64,000 nt of DNA, from positions 1,708,332 to 1,772,331 of the forward strand of contig NC_009253.1 in NCBI RefSeq assembly GCF_000016165.1, written 5' to 3'. Below, piece by piece: positions 34,707-42,253 of the stretch. The DNA comes from Desulforamulus reducens MI-1 (GTDB lineage: Bacteria > Bacillota > Desulfotomaculia > Desulfotomaculales > Desulfotomaculaceae). Positions within the stretch are counted from its first letter, which is position 1. Every line of letters begins with the position of its first letter. The position numbers and the translations under genes were made by a program. The notes under the pieces are model-generated. The model had not been told where the DNA came from. It did not search any database and worked only from the letters and a program-made list of their open reading frames with translations.

Positions 34707-35379
34707 GTGGGGGTTTCTTGTTATTTTTAATCTTTCGCGATATCAATGGCCAAGCAACAATAGTAACGAGGATGAGGAGAATCGTTACTTTAGTGGCTAG
34801 TCCTTCGGCTTGACTAAAGCTATGACCCAGGGCAGTGTAGATCACAATTTCGGGTACTTTGCCAATGGCCGTGGCAACAAAAAAGCCCCGGAAGGTCATT
34901 TTGCTTAAACCGGCTAAGTAGCTGATGATGCTGGAAGGAATCACAGGTATTAATCGGGCCATAAACACCATCCACGGGCCTTCCCGGCAACTCATTTCGT
35001 CAACCTTTGCCAGATAGTTTTCTTTCAGATAACGTGATAACATACCTCTTCCAAAACCCCGGGCAACATAAAAAGCAATTGTAGCTCCGAGGATAGAGCC
35101 AACCAGTGTAATCAAAATGCCGTACCAGACGCCAAATATAAAACCATTGGCCCCTGCCAGTAAAAAGAGGGGGAGGGGTGTGAAGAGAGTTTGCAGTACC
35201 ATTAAAGACAGACTTATCACAACAGTCATAGCGCCAAAGGAGCGGATGTATTCTGCCAGATTCTCTGGATTATTAAAATGGTGTGACTGCCAAATTGGGA
35301 GGGTATGGATATCAAGAACATAGAATAATACCACGATCAACGAAGCGGCAACAATCATAAAAGTCACTTTTTTTATCAT
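34684..35379 (-). CDS. TVP38/TMEM64-family membrane protein
   Basis: 231 residues with about six membrane segments and the VTT domain: GFIFGVWYGILITLVGSILG, ARGFGRGM and ARLIPVIPSSIISYLAGLSK. This is the same superfamily as DedA. Roles in the family are lipid scrambling and envelope maintenance. ATG 35379 follows GGGGATAT. Confidence 0.85.
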   Translation of the reverse strand: MIKKVTFMIVAASLIVVLFYVLDIHTLPIWQSHHFNNPENLAEYIRSFGAMTVVISLSLMVLQTLFTPLPLFLLAGANGFIFGVWYGILITLVGSILGATIAFYVARGFGRGMLSRYLKENYLAKVDEMSCREGPWMVFMARLIPVIPSSIISYLAGLSKMTFRGFFVATAIGKVPEIVIYTALGHSFSQAEGLATKVTILLILVTIVAWPLISRKIKNNKKPPHKIPPDQ

Positions 35380-35485
35380 ATAATATCCCCTAGCTTATAA
35401 GGTTGTGGCAGATTAAATATACCAAAACCCGCTAACTTTGAAAAGGTAAGAAGTTGTAAGTCGTAATATATTATTAAAACCAGTG

Positions 35486-35522
35486 AAAAATGTTCCCGTT
35501 GATTTGGTAGGGGAACATTTTT
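35486..35522. terminator. Hairpin with T-run
   Basis: AAAAATGTTCCC and GGGAACATTTTT form a 12-bp stem with a 13-base loop. It lies upstream of the TVP38 gene on minus and downstream of the cupin relic, whose transcript it may end (reading right to left). Confidence 0.6.
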
Positions 35523-35527
35523 TGGCA

Positions 35528-35637
35528 TATCGAAAAGTTAAAAACTTTCCGATGTGCACAAGGGCAACTAAGGCTCCGCCCGCGCTAAAAGCTTGGCGTA
35601 GACAAGTTTTCCTAAGCAAATTAGAAGTATAAAGTTT
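35528..35637. repeat. Dispersed palindromic intergenic repeat, copy 4 (diverged)
   Basis: Holds AAGGGCAACTAAGGC, then a degraded palindrome and GGCGTAGACAAGTTTTCC, followed by AGCAAATTAGAAGTATAAAG, which equals the left flank of copies 2 and 3. This order suggests the unit can occur in tandem. It ends at the stop codon of the cupin relic. Confidence 0.75.
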
Positions 35638-35984
35638 TAGGATAGGTTGAAAATAACAATTAAGAGCATTTTAAATCTTTCCTGGGCCACCAGACCATGT
35701 GGCACGTTATTTGGCATCACGATTGCTTCACCGCTTTTTACGATGTGTTTTTCATTTCCAATGGTTATTTCCGATTCTCCATCCAATATGTAGACCAGAG
35801 CATCCCCGGGGGAGGAATGGGAGCTAATTTCTTCCCCTCTATCAAAGGCAAAAAGGGTCACGCTTAGGGGCTTTCCCTGGGCTAAGGTTCTGCTAACCAC
35901 CCTGCCCTCTTGTTATTCCACCAGTGAAGAAAAATTAACAGCCGTTGAAAAATCAATATTTTTAATCAAATGTTGACCTTGCAT
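35637..35984 (-). pseudogene. Cupin-domain protein with in-frame nonsense codon
   Basis: ATG 35984 has an excellent AAGGAGG site seven bases upstream. The frame reads 23 codons to LVE, meets TAA at 35915-35913, and continues in the same frame with QEGRVVSRTLAQGKPLSVTL to a complete single-domain cupin (SSHSSPGDALVYILDG; MPNNVPHGLVA). Relatives read LVEYQEG, so a tyrosine codon (TAT or TAC) became TAA by one base. The downstream part could only be made by readthrough or reinitiation at GTG 35900. The fresh, single lesion suggests a recent loss or a sequencing error. Confidence 0.75.
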
Positions 35985-35996
35985 GTCTTATCCTCC

Positions 35997-36224
35997 TTAG
36001 TTTTTGATTATATATCCCTTTTCCTGAAAAGTTTGCTTGATGGTGTCTAAATCAATTTTTTTTAGGGCAGCACCTTTAGGGATGGTCATAACCCTGCCGG
36101 CGGTATTTAACATAGCTGGTTTGACAATGTCTTTAAAACCAAGTTCGTGCATAATGTTGGCGATGTCGGGATGTTCTCGGACTAACTCAAAAAGACTTTT
36201 TTGCAAATTCAGTATTTTTGTCAT
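35997..36224 (-). CDS. DUF1858-domain protein
   Basis: 75 residues covering one DUF1858 domain: KSLFELVREHPDIANIMHEL, GFKDIVKPAMLNTAGRVMTI. The domain occurs in anaerobes, often next to cupins, hemerythrins or hybrid-cluster genes and is thought to bind a metal or redox cofactor; no function is established. It precedes the cupin relic by 12 bases on the same strand, so they formed an operon. Confidence 0.78.
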   Translation of the reverse strand: MTKILNLQKSLFELVREHPDIANIMHELGFKDIVKPAMLNTAGRVMTIPKGAALKKIDLDTIKQTFQEKGYIIKN

Positions 36225-36277
36225 GCTATCACCATTTTCTCATTTTCCTTACCTTGCCCCAAAGGGAGCGAAAATAT

Positions 36278-36316
36278 AAACAGCAAGTGGGTCGAAAATA
36301 GACCCACTTGCTGTTT
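36278..36316. terminator. Terminator of pdaB
   Basis: A perfect 16-bp stem AAACAGCAAGTGGGTC with its complement around seven bases. On minus it is followed by ATATTTTCG. The stem includes the pdaB stop codon. Confidence 0.8.
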
Positions 36317-37061
36317 AATCGATGGTTCCTTCGCCATGTTTAAGAAGTTCCGAAACAGTTACCAATGTATAACCCTTTTCTTTAAGACCTTCCAGCACCT
36401 GGGGCAGTGCTTCAGGCGTTTGGAGACAAGTGTCACTGGCATGCATTAGGATAATTGCACCAGGTTCTGTTTTTTTTAAAACTCGATCCACAATGGCCTG
36501 TACACCGGGTTTTTTCCAATCCAGTGAATCGGCACTCCACTGGATGACGCGGTAATTTAGTTCCTCTGCGGTGGTAAGTACCATGTCGTTCCAGTCGCCA
36601 TTAGGTGTACGAATTAAAGATGGTTCTACGCCGGTGACTTCTTTAATTTTACCATGTGCCGTAAGAATGTTTTTCTTTACTTCATCCTTGTTGTATTCGC
36701 TTAGGTTTACGTGTTCTTCACCGTGGCTGGCTATTTCATGTCCCTCTGCCACAATTCTTTTGGGAAATTCAGGGTGTTTTACGGCCCAGGGACCCGAAAT
36801 GAAAAAGGTGGATTTAACATTGTGTTTTTTTAAGGTATCCAGAACCGGACCCGGCACTTTGGTGCCCCAACTAATATCAAAGGTTAAGGCCACCACCTTT
36901 TTATCGGTTTTTACTTTATAAATGGCATATTTTTTTGCAGTGGTTGGCAGCATCTGTTGCTGATATAACATGGTTGTGAAGAAAACGGCACAGAGAAAGA
37001 AAGTTCCCAAAAGCAGTACTTGTTTTTTAAATTTACGGTAGTCAAAAACAAAAACTCTCAA
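36315..37061 (-). CDS. pdaB: Polysaccharide deacetylase family sporulation protein PdaB
   Basis: 248 residues, TTG 37061 behind GGGGGTG. A membrane anchor (VLLLGTFFLCAVFFTTML) precedes a NodB domain: ALTFDISWGTKVPGPVLDTL, TFFISGPWA, EIASHGEEHVNLS (metal HxxxH), IRTPNGDWND and ILMHASDT. PdaB is made under sigma-E/G control and is needed for late spore stability. The first metal motif reads TFDISWG rather than TFDDGP, typical for PdaB. Confidence 0.88.
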   Translation of the reverse strand: MRVFVFDYRKFKKQVLLLGTFFLCAVFFTTMLYQQQMLPTTAKKYAIYKVKTDKKVVALTFDISWGTKVPGPVLDTLKKHNVKSTFFISGPWAVKHPEFPKRIVAEGHEIASHGEEHVNLSEYNKDEVKKNILTAHGKIKEVTGVEPSLIRTPNGDWNDMVLTTAEELNYRVIQWSADSLDWKKPGVQAIVDRVLKKTEPGAIILMHASDTCLQTPEALPQVLEGLKEKGYTLVTVSELLKHGEGTID

Positions 37062-37202
37062 TACTTACACCCCCTATAAACTATAGTATTTAAATACGTT
37101 AAAGGATATGAAAAAACTATAAAATTTTCCCAATGCTGATAACCCTTTCCTGTTATCAGCTGTTGCCTGAGGAGAGAAAATAAGGGCGGAGGAGGATGTA
37201 AT

Positions 37203-38369
37203 GTGAATCAGAAAAGAATCATAATTATTTTCCTGAGTCTGCTAAGTATCTTTCTATTGTTGCCGGGAACCCTTTGGGCAGAAACCCAAGGTAAACCGCC
37301 TAAAGTTAAAGCTTCCGCAGCCAGTTTAATGGAAGTCGAAAGCGGTAAAGTTTATTTTGAAAAGGATGGAGATAAAAGGCGAGAACCGGCAAGTTTAACC
37401 AAGGTTATGACAGCTATTCTAGCCATTGAAAAGGGAAACCTGAAGGATGTTGTGACCGTGCAGCAAAGGGCGGCCAGGGTATCGATGGGGCAGGATATTG
37501 GTTTAAATATTGGAGACAGACTCTACCTGGAAGATTTGTTAAAGGCGGCATTAATGTATTCAGCAAATGATTCAACTGTAGCCATAGGCGAGCATATTGG
37601 GGGGAGTCATGATCAATTCGTAAAAATGATGAATGAAAAGGCCGTTGCACTTGGTTTAAAAAACACGCATTTTGCCAACACCAATGGTTTTCACCATCCA
37701 AATCATTATACAACTGCCAATGATTTGGCTAAGTTAACTTGTTATGCTTTGCAGAATAAAACCTTTGCAGAATTTGTTCGTACCAAAGAGGCAACCATCA
37801 CTTGGTTGCCCAAGGAAACTGCAGTAAAAACAGGTAAAAAATCCGAGGCAGAAACCGTGAAACAACGTGTATTGCGAAATACCAATAGGCTACTAAGATC
37901 TGACTTTGAGGGCATTAATGGTGTAAAAACAGGTACAACGCCCAGAGCGGGTAATTGCTTAATAGCTTCTGCCACCAGAGAAGGACGGCAATTGGTAGTG
38001 GTGATCTTACATAGTAATAATCGGTGGAACGATGCAACCCGATTGTTGGAATATGGTTTTAATGAGGTAAAACCAGTGGTGCTGGTGGAAAAGGATGAAG
38101 TATTGTCAACAATGCCAGTTTTAGAGGGGGTAGAAAATAAAATAACCCTAGTGACAGCTAAGAAACTAGAGGTTTATGTGCCAAGCGTTGATATGGATAA
38201 AATAGAAAGAAAGATTCACTTAAAGCCCACACCAATGGCGCCCGTTAAACAGGGAACAAAACTAGGCCAAGCGATATTTACTGTAAAGGGAAAAGAAATT
38301 GCTTCGGTGGATTTGGTAGCTAATCAGAATATTGAGCGATTGCCCTGGTATAAGCGTATTTTTAACTAA
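37203..38369 (+). CDS. dacF: D-alanyl-D-alanine carboxypeptidase (DacF/DacB type)
   Basis: 388 residues from GTG 37203 behind GGAGGAGG. A signal peptide ends LWAET. The S11 peptidase motifs are SLTK (nucleophile Ser), SAND (SxN) and GVKTGTTPRAG (KTG). The C-terminal PBP5-C beta-domain (about 295-365) precedes an amphipathic end LPWYKRIFN that may anchor it to the membrane. It trims pentapeptides in peptidoglycan. DacF versus vegetative DacA cannot be settled from sequence alone; DacF is favoured by size. Confidence 0.82.
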   Translation: MNQKRIIIIFLSLLSIFLLLPGTLWAETQGKPPKVKASAASLMEVESGKVYFEKDGDKRREPASLTKVMTAILAIEKGNLKDVVTVQQRAARVSMGQDIGLNIGDRLYLEDLLKAALMYSANDSTVAIGEHIGGSHDQFVKMMNEKAVALGLKNTHFANTNGFHHPNHYTTANDLAKLTCYALQNKTFAEFVRTKEATITWLPKETAVKTGKKSEAETVKQRVLRNTNRLLRSDFEGINGVKTGTTPRAGNCLIASATREGRQLVVVILHSNNRWNDATRLLEYGFNEVKPVVLVEKDEVLSTMPVLEGVENKITLVTAKKLEVYVPSVDMDKIERKIHLKPTPMAPVKQGTKLGQAIFTVKGKEIASVDLVANQNIERLPWYKRIFN

Positions 38370-38380
38370 GAACTGACTGT

Positions 38381-38412
38381 GTAGCACTGTCTTATAGGCA
38401 GTGCTATGATAA
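38381..38412 (+). terminator. Terminator of the carboxypeptidase gene
   Basis: AGCACTG and CAGTGCT pair around nine bases, followed by ATGATAATTTT. Confidence 0.65.
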
Positions 38413-38428
38413 TTTTATACATAACAGC

Positions 38429-38457
38429 TTGACTTTTTGGGTTGCATCGTTTATATT
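38429..38457 (+). promoter_or_regulatory. Sigma-A promoter of tRNA-Val
   Basis: TTGACT, 17-base spacer, TATATT; ends 34 bases before the tRNA. Confidence 0.8.
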
Positions 38458-38491
38458 AATTTATGCAAATGGTGAAAATGATTTTTAAAAT

Positions 38492-38568
38492 GGGACGTTA
38501 GCTCAGATGGTTAGAGTGCTGCGTTGACATCGCAGAGGTCACTGGTTCGATTCCAGTACGTCCCACCA
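38492..38568 (+). tRNA. tRNA-Val (anticodon GAC)
   Basis: 77 nt including encoded CCA. Acceptor GGGACGT/ACGTCCC, D-arm GCTCAGATGGTTAGAGT, anticodon arm CTGCG/CGCAG with loop TTGACAT giving GAC, and T-arm CACTGGTTCGATTCCAGT-like. All arms fold normally. Confidence 0.95.
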
Positions 38569-38703
38569 AATATATTTTTTGGATGTTTATCTTTTTTTGG
38601 ATAATTAATATTTTAGTGGTTTGTAATGACTCAGAGGGGTAACTTCTGGGTTTTTTGGTTTTCATTATGCTATATATTATACTGCCAGTTTAGGAGGTAA
38701 ACT

Positions 38704-39216
38704 ATGAAACATATACCCGTTAAAGAAATTATGATCAGTTTAGAAGATTATTTGACAGTAAATCAGTTCGACACAGTAAAGGATGCCATACAAAAGTTGC
38801 AATCTTCATTTAAACTGGATAATAAAGGAATTGCCACGGGCCATACGTCACTTTTAGTGGTGAATGATAAGGGACATTTGGTTGGGTTGCTTACCATCAG
38901 GGGGATTTTAAAGGCCCTAGTTATGCATGAGGAGAGCAAAGAAATTCCATCTAATTTTCTGTGGACCCTATTTGTGTCAAAGTCTTATAAGACGGCTTCG
39001 GAGATTCCGGTTCGTCGTATTATGAGAGACCGTCATATTTTTTCCATTGGTCCAGAAGAGGATATTATGAAGGCGGTGCAGATGATTGTTGCGAATAAGG
39101 TCAATGCACTACCAGTGGTTGAAAAGGGTAAAGCTGTTGGTATTATAAGATCTAAAGATATTTTTGGTATGATTGGTGATTTAATTGACAATACGGATAT
39201 GGATGAAATGGAATAA
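38704..39216 (+). CDS. CBS-domain protein
   Basis: 170 residues made of two CBS motifs (about 5-80 and 103-165): KEIMISLEDYLTVNQFDTVK, SLLVVNDKGHLVGLLTIRG, and PVRRIMRDRHIFSIGPEED, NALPVVEKGKAVGIIRSKD. CBS pairs bind adenosine nucleotides or metals and regulate partner proteins; no partner is adjacent. ATG 38704 follows AGGAGGTAAACT. It lies 136 bases after tRNA-Val. Confidence 0.85.
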   Translation: MKHIPVKEIMISLEDYLTVNQFDTVKDAIQKLQSSFKLDNKGIATGHTSLLVVNDKGHLVGLLTIRGILKALVMHEESKEIPSNFLWTLFVSKSYKTASEIPVRRIMRDRHIFSIGPEEDIMKAVQMIVANKVNALPVVEKGKAVGIIRSKDIFGMIGDLIDNTDMDEME

Positions 39217-39282
39217 GGGTCGTCCGTCTTGTGGGGACAATAGTAATAAATAATTAGAATATAGAAACTTCTTTCTAAAATA

Positions 39283-39310
39283 TTGCACATTTTCAAAAAT
39301 ATATTAAAAT
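39283..39310 (+). promoter_or_regulatory. Promoter of the glycine-riboswitch transcript
   Basis: TTGCAC, 16-base spacer, TAAAAT, about 35 bases before the first aptamer. Confidence 0.55.
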
Positions 39311-39344
39311 ATCATTGTACAACTGAATAATAAACTGGATGATG

Positions 39345-39600
39345 CATACGGGAGAGTGGCAGTAAATGCCCGCCGAAGGAGTTATACTCTCAGGTGCTTT
39401 GATTAAAAGTGGAACCGTAAGTGGACAGGACTCTGGAGAGACCCATAATTGGGCGCCGAAGGTGCAAACAGCTTATAAGAGCTGTAAATCTCTCAGGCAA
39501 AAGGACAGAGGGTAGAAGAAAAAAGCAAACCGTTTTGGACGGCATGCTTTTGCTTCCTATTCTGTCTCTCTGGAGTCAAATCAATAAGATTTGACTCTTT
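39345..39600 (+). promoter_or_regulatory. Tandem glycine riboswitch with terminator
   Basis: Two consecutive glycine aptamers. The first (about 39345-39400) has ACGGGAGAG, the GCCGAAGGAG core and ACTCTCAGGT. The second (about 39428-39515) has CTCTGGAGAGACC, GGGCGCCGAAGGTGCAAAC and ATCTCTCAGGCAAAAGGACAG. A long helix formed by GGACAGAGGGTAGAAG with CTTCCTATTCTGTC and a terminator GAGTCAAATC/GATTTGACTC + TTTTGTAG (39573-39604) make the expression platform. It controls the Na+/amino-acid symporter starting 28 bases later, which supports glycine as a substrate. Confidence 0.92.
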
Positions 39601-39631
39601 TGTAGTTTTAAGTGAAAAGGGAGATGGCGAA

Positions 39632-41002
39632 ATGGATTTTTTAAAAGTTCTTGATCAGGTGGATAGTTTCGTTTGGGGTCCACCGCTATTAATCTTATTA
39701 GTGGGCACAGGAATCTGGCTAACCCTGAAACTTCAATTGATTCAGTTAACTCGTTTACCAATGGCCCTAAAGCTTATCTTTAAGGCGAAAAACGATGGTT
39801 CTGGAGATGTCAGTAGTATTGGTGCCCTATGCACTGCACTGGCAGCCACCGTTGGTACTGGAAATATCGTTGGGGTGGCAACTGCTGTCGGGACCGGTGG
39901 ACCCGGGGCCATCTTTTGGATGTGGATGGCGGCCTTCTTTGGTATGGCTACAAAATATGCCGAAGGTCTATTGGCGGTTAAATACCGGACCGTGGACAAA
40001 AATGGACAAATCTCCGGTGGTCCAATGTACTATATTGAAAAGGGGTTAGGACGTAAATTTCGCCCCCTGGCAATAATGTTTGCAGCCAGTGGCATCCTGG
40101 TAGCGTTTTTTGGTATTGGTACCTTCCCCCAGGTAAATGCCATTGTTGATGCTTGTAAACTATCTCTGGGTATCCCGCCTTATGCAACGGCGGCGGTGGT
40201 TACTGTTCTTGTGGCCTTGGTTACCATTGGTGGTTTGAAGAGCATTGCCAATGTTGCAACCAAAGTGGTACCCTTTATGGCTATATTTTACATATTAAGT
40301 TGTGCTTACGTTTTGATAACCTTTGCAGATAAGCTGCCTGCGGTCGTAAATCTTATTCTTACCAGTGCCTTCTCTGGAACAGCTGCGGCAGGTGGTTTTC
40401 TAGGTGCCACTGTTATGCTGGCAATTCGTAATGGTGTGGCTAGGGGCGTATTCTCAAATGAATCCGGTTTGGGGAGTGCTCCCATTGCAGCAGCTGCGGC
40501 GAAAACAAAATGGCCCGCAGAACAGGGGTTAATATCTATGACAGGTACCTTTATTGATACCATTATAATCTGTACCATGACAGGATTATCTTTGGTGGTT
40601 ACTGGTGTTTGGACAGGTGAAGCTAAGGGTGCGGCCATGACAAATGAGGCCTTTGTTTCGGCACTTCCTGGCATAGGTCCGGTAGTTCTGACCCTTGGCC
40701 TGGTTTTGTTTGCCTTTACCACTATTCTAGGATGGAACTATTACGGTGAACGCTGTTGTGAATATCTCTTTGGAATAAAAGGTATTAAAGCTTATCGATT
40801 GATATTCATTGGGCTGGTTGCCACGGGAGCTTTCCTAAAGTTGGAAGCTATATGGCTGCTGGCAGATATTGTAAACGGCTTAATGGCCATACCTAACTTG
40901 ATTGCCTTATTGGGCTTAACCGGCGTAATAGTTTCTGAAACCAAACGATACCTTGATTATGTAAAAATTCAAGACGCTAAGGATCATACCAAAGCAGCTT
41001 AA
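39632..41002 (+). CDS. Sodium:alanine/glycine symporter (AGCS family)
   Basis: 456 residues, about ten membrane segments. Family signatures: GTGNIVGVATAVGTGGPGAI, WMWMAAFFGMATKYAEGLLA, GGPMYYIEKGLG and ARGVFSNESGLGSAPIAAAA. ATG 39632 follows AGGGAGATGG. Regulation by the glycine riboswitch directly upstream indicates glycine transport. Riboswitch-linked AGCS genes may serve uptake or efflux depending on whether glycine turns them on; the platform logic was not resolved. Confidence 0.9.
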   Translation: MDFLKVLDQVDSFVWGPPLLILLVGTGIWLTLKLQLIQLTRLPMALKLIFKAKNDGSGDVSSIGALCTALAATVGTGNIVGVATAVGTGGPGAIFWMWMAAFFGMATKYAEGLLAVKYRTVDKNGQISGGPMYYIEKGLGRKFRPLAIMFAASGILVAFFGIGTFPQVNAIVDACKLSLGIPPYATAAVVTVLVALVTIGGLKSIANVATKVVPFMAIFYILSCAYVLITFADKLPAVVNLILTSAFSGTAAAGGFLGATVMLAIRNGVARGVFSNESGLGSAPIAAAAAKTKWPAEQGLISMTGTFIDTIIICTMTGLSLVVTGVWTGEAKGAAMTNEAFVSALPGIGPVVLTLGLVLFAFTTILGWNYYGERCCEYLFGIKGIKAYRLIFIGLVATGAFLKLEAIWLLADIVNGLMAIPNLIALLGLTGVIVSETKRYLDYVKIQDAKDHTKAA

Positions 41003-41011
41003 TCATTTAAA

Positions 41012-41043
41012 GAAGGGCCTGGTCACTTTCAACCAGGCCCTTC
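41012..41043. terminator. Terminator of the symporter gene
   Basis: GAAGGGCCTGGT and ACCAGGCCCTTC form a 12-bp stem with an eight-base loop; the T-run is weak. Confidence 0.7.
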
Positions 41044-41111
41044 GCAAGTTTCGTAAGTTTCCCTGTTTTTTTCGTGTCTCCATGTACTCACGGTACATTT
41101 TATTTGCAGCC

Positions 41112-41195
41112 TCAGCCACCCTTACCGATCATTCTGAAAAACAATATAACGAAAACAATAATGGCTATATAAGATGCAATGGTGCTAAAGTCCAA
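41112..41195 (-). CDS. 27-residue single-span membrane protein
   Basis: TTG 41195 stands seven bases behind a perfect AAAGGAGG. The product has one membrane helix, IASYIAIIVFVILFFRM, and ends IGKGG. Not recognised by family. It is divergent to a second tiny membrane protein 130 bases away. The strong ribosome site and clean amphipathic layout support a real gene. Confidence 0.6.
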   Translation of the reverse strand: MDFSTIASYIAIIVFVILFFRMIGKGG

Positions 41196-41324
41196 GATGC
41201 TAGCCTCCTTTCTTTCTAGTAAAAATTTCGTGATCTTAGATTGAAATTCCTTTCTGTCATAATCAAAATTATGATTCTATGTATGCTATAATGTTATCGA
41301 TATTTTATTTGGGAGGGGTTTAGG

Positions 41325-41399
41325 TTGGATATCAGATTTATGATAGGCATAGGATTTCTATTAGTGGCTGCTTTTATTTATTTTACTAAAGTCGTGTAG
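41325..41399 (+). CDS. 24-residue single-span membrane protein
   Basis: TTG 41325, behind GGGAGGGG, encodes MDIRFMIGIGFLLVAAFIYF followed by TKVV. A TATAAT lies at 41286-41291 and a strong terminator starts 16 bases after the stop, so the unit looks like a complete monocistronic gene. No family recognised. Confidence 0.6.
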   Translation: MDIRFMIGIGFLLVAAFIYFTKVV

Positions 41400-41414
41400 G
41401 AAATTTTTCATATA

Positions 41415-41450
41415 AAAAAACCGCCGAAAATCAAAAACGGCGGTTTTTTC
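41415..41450. terminator. Bidirectional terminator
   Basis: AAAACCGCCG and CGGCGGTTTT pair around AAAATCAAAAA, with A-run before and T-run after. It separates the tiny plus-strand gene from the minus-strand hypothetical gene. Confidence 0.88.
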
Positions 41451-41451
41451 C

Positions 41452-41721
41452 TTATTGTTTGTTTTGGGATTTGGTGGCTGCATGGCGCTCTAGACCAAGG
41501 ATTTCTTTGATATCTGTTACCACTGGATTAACCTGTTCGGACAAAGCCTCTAGTTTTGCCAATAATTCCTGAATCTTTTCTAGTTTTACTTCGGCCTTTT
41601 GGATAGTTGATTTCGCGTCCCAACGTGGGAAGAAGGGGGCCTTTGCCATGTTGATCTGGTGTTTTAGGGATCGTATCTCCGCTTCGCAGAGCTGTTTAAG
41701 TTCTTCGAATTTATTCAGCAT
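41452..41721 (-). CDS. Hypothetical helical protein
   Basis: 89 residues from ATG 41721 behind GGCAGGTG. The frame is open further upstream but without a site. The protein is charged and mostly alpha-helical, with a heptad-like run AEVKLEKIQELLAKLEAL. No membrane segment and no recognised family. It has its own terminator. Confidence 0.6.
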   Translation of the reverse strand: MLNKFEELKQLCEAEIRSLKHQINMAKAPFFPRWDAKSTIQKAEVKLEKIQELLAKLEALSEQVNPVVTDIKEILGLERHAATKSQNKQ

Positions 41722-41968
41722 ACAACAACACCTGCCTTTTTTCCCATAATATTGAACAATAACTAAAAATGTGTATGTATACCAAAGAAAATCCAAACCA
41801 AGTTTACTGAATAATCACAAAAAGAATCTTTGCAACCTTTTCTTAATATCTTCCTTTTGCGCCTGCAAGCTGTATTGATGCACAAATTTCTTTGCCGATG
41901 ATTGAGCCAGTCGGTGATATGGCAGCCGGAGAAAAAAAGAAACCTTATCAGTGTTAGGACGCGGAAAG

Positions 41969-42058
41969 ATGAAGGAAACGCTTCTTGCCAGAAGTAGGGT
42001 GCTTCTGTGGTTAATGATTATGGTTGTGATCTTGGGAATCATTATGTTGGAAAGATAA
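41969..42058 (+). CDS. Possible 29-residue membrane protein
   Basis: ATG 41969 opens a frame with one hydrophobic helix, VLLWLMIMVVILGIIML, flanked by basic residues. The ribosome site (GCGGAAAG) is poor and too close. The opposite strand is also open through this stretch, so the call is weak. Confidence 0.3.
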   Translation: MKETLLARSRVLLWLMIMVVILGIIMLER

Positions 42059-42253
42059 AAATTTACAAAGTCTTGCAAGGCTAAAAATAATCCTCAATTA
42101 CTCCATAGTCAGGATTGATCTTTAATTTTTACATGGGATAGCAACATAGAAAAATGACTATACTGCAATTAGAAGAAGATAAATTTAAGAATCGGCCAAA
42201 TTTCATCCAGTATACAAAAAAGTACCTCTCATATACTGATAGTAAAGGAAGGG

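Noticed and set aside
41815-42078. 87-codon frame on minus
   Set aside because: No ribosome site, no recognisable domain, biased composition; the competing plus-strand small frame is at least as plausible.
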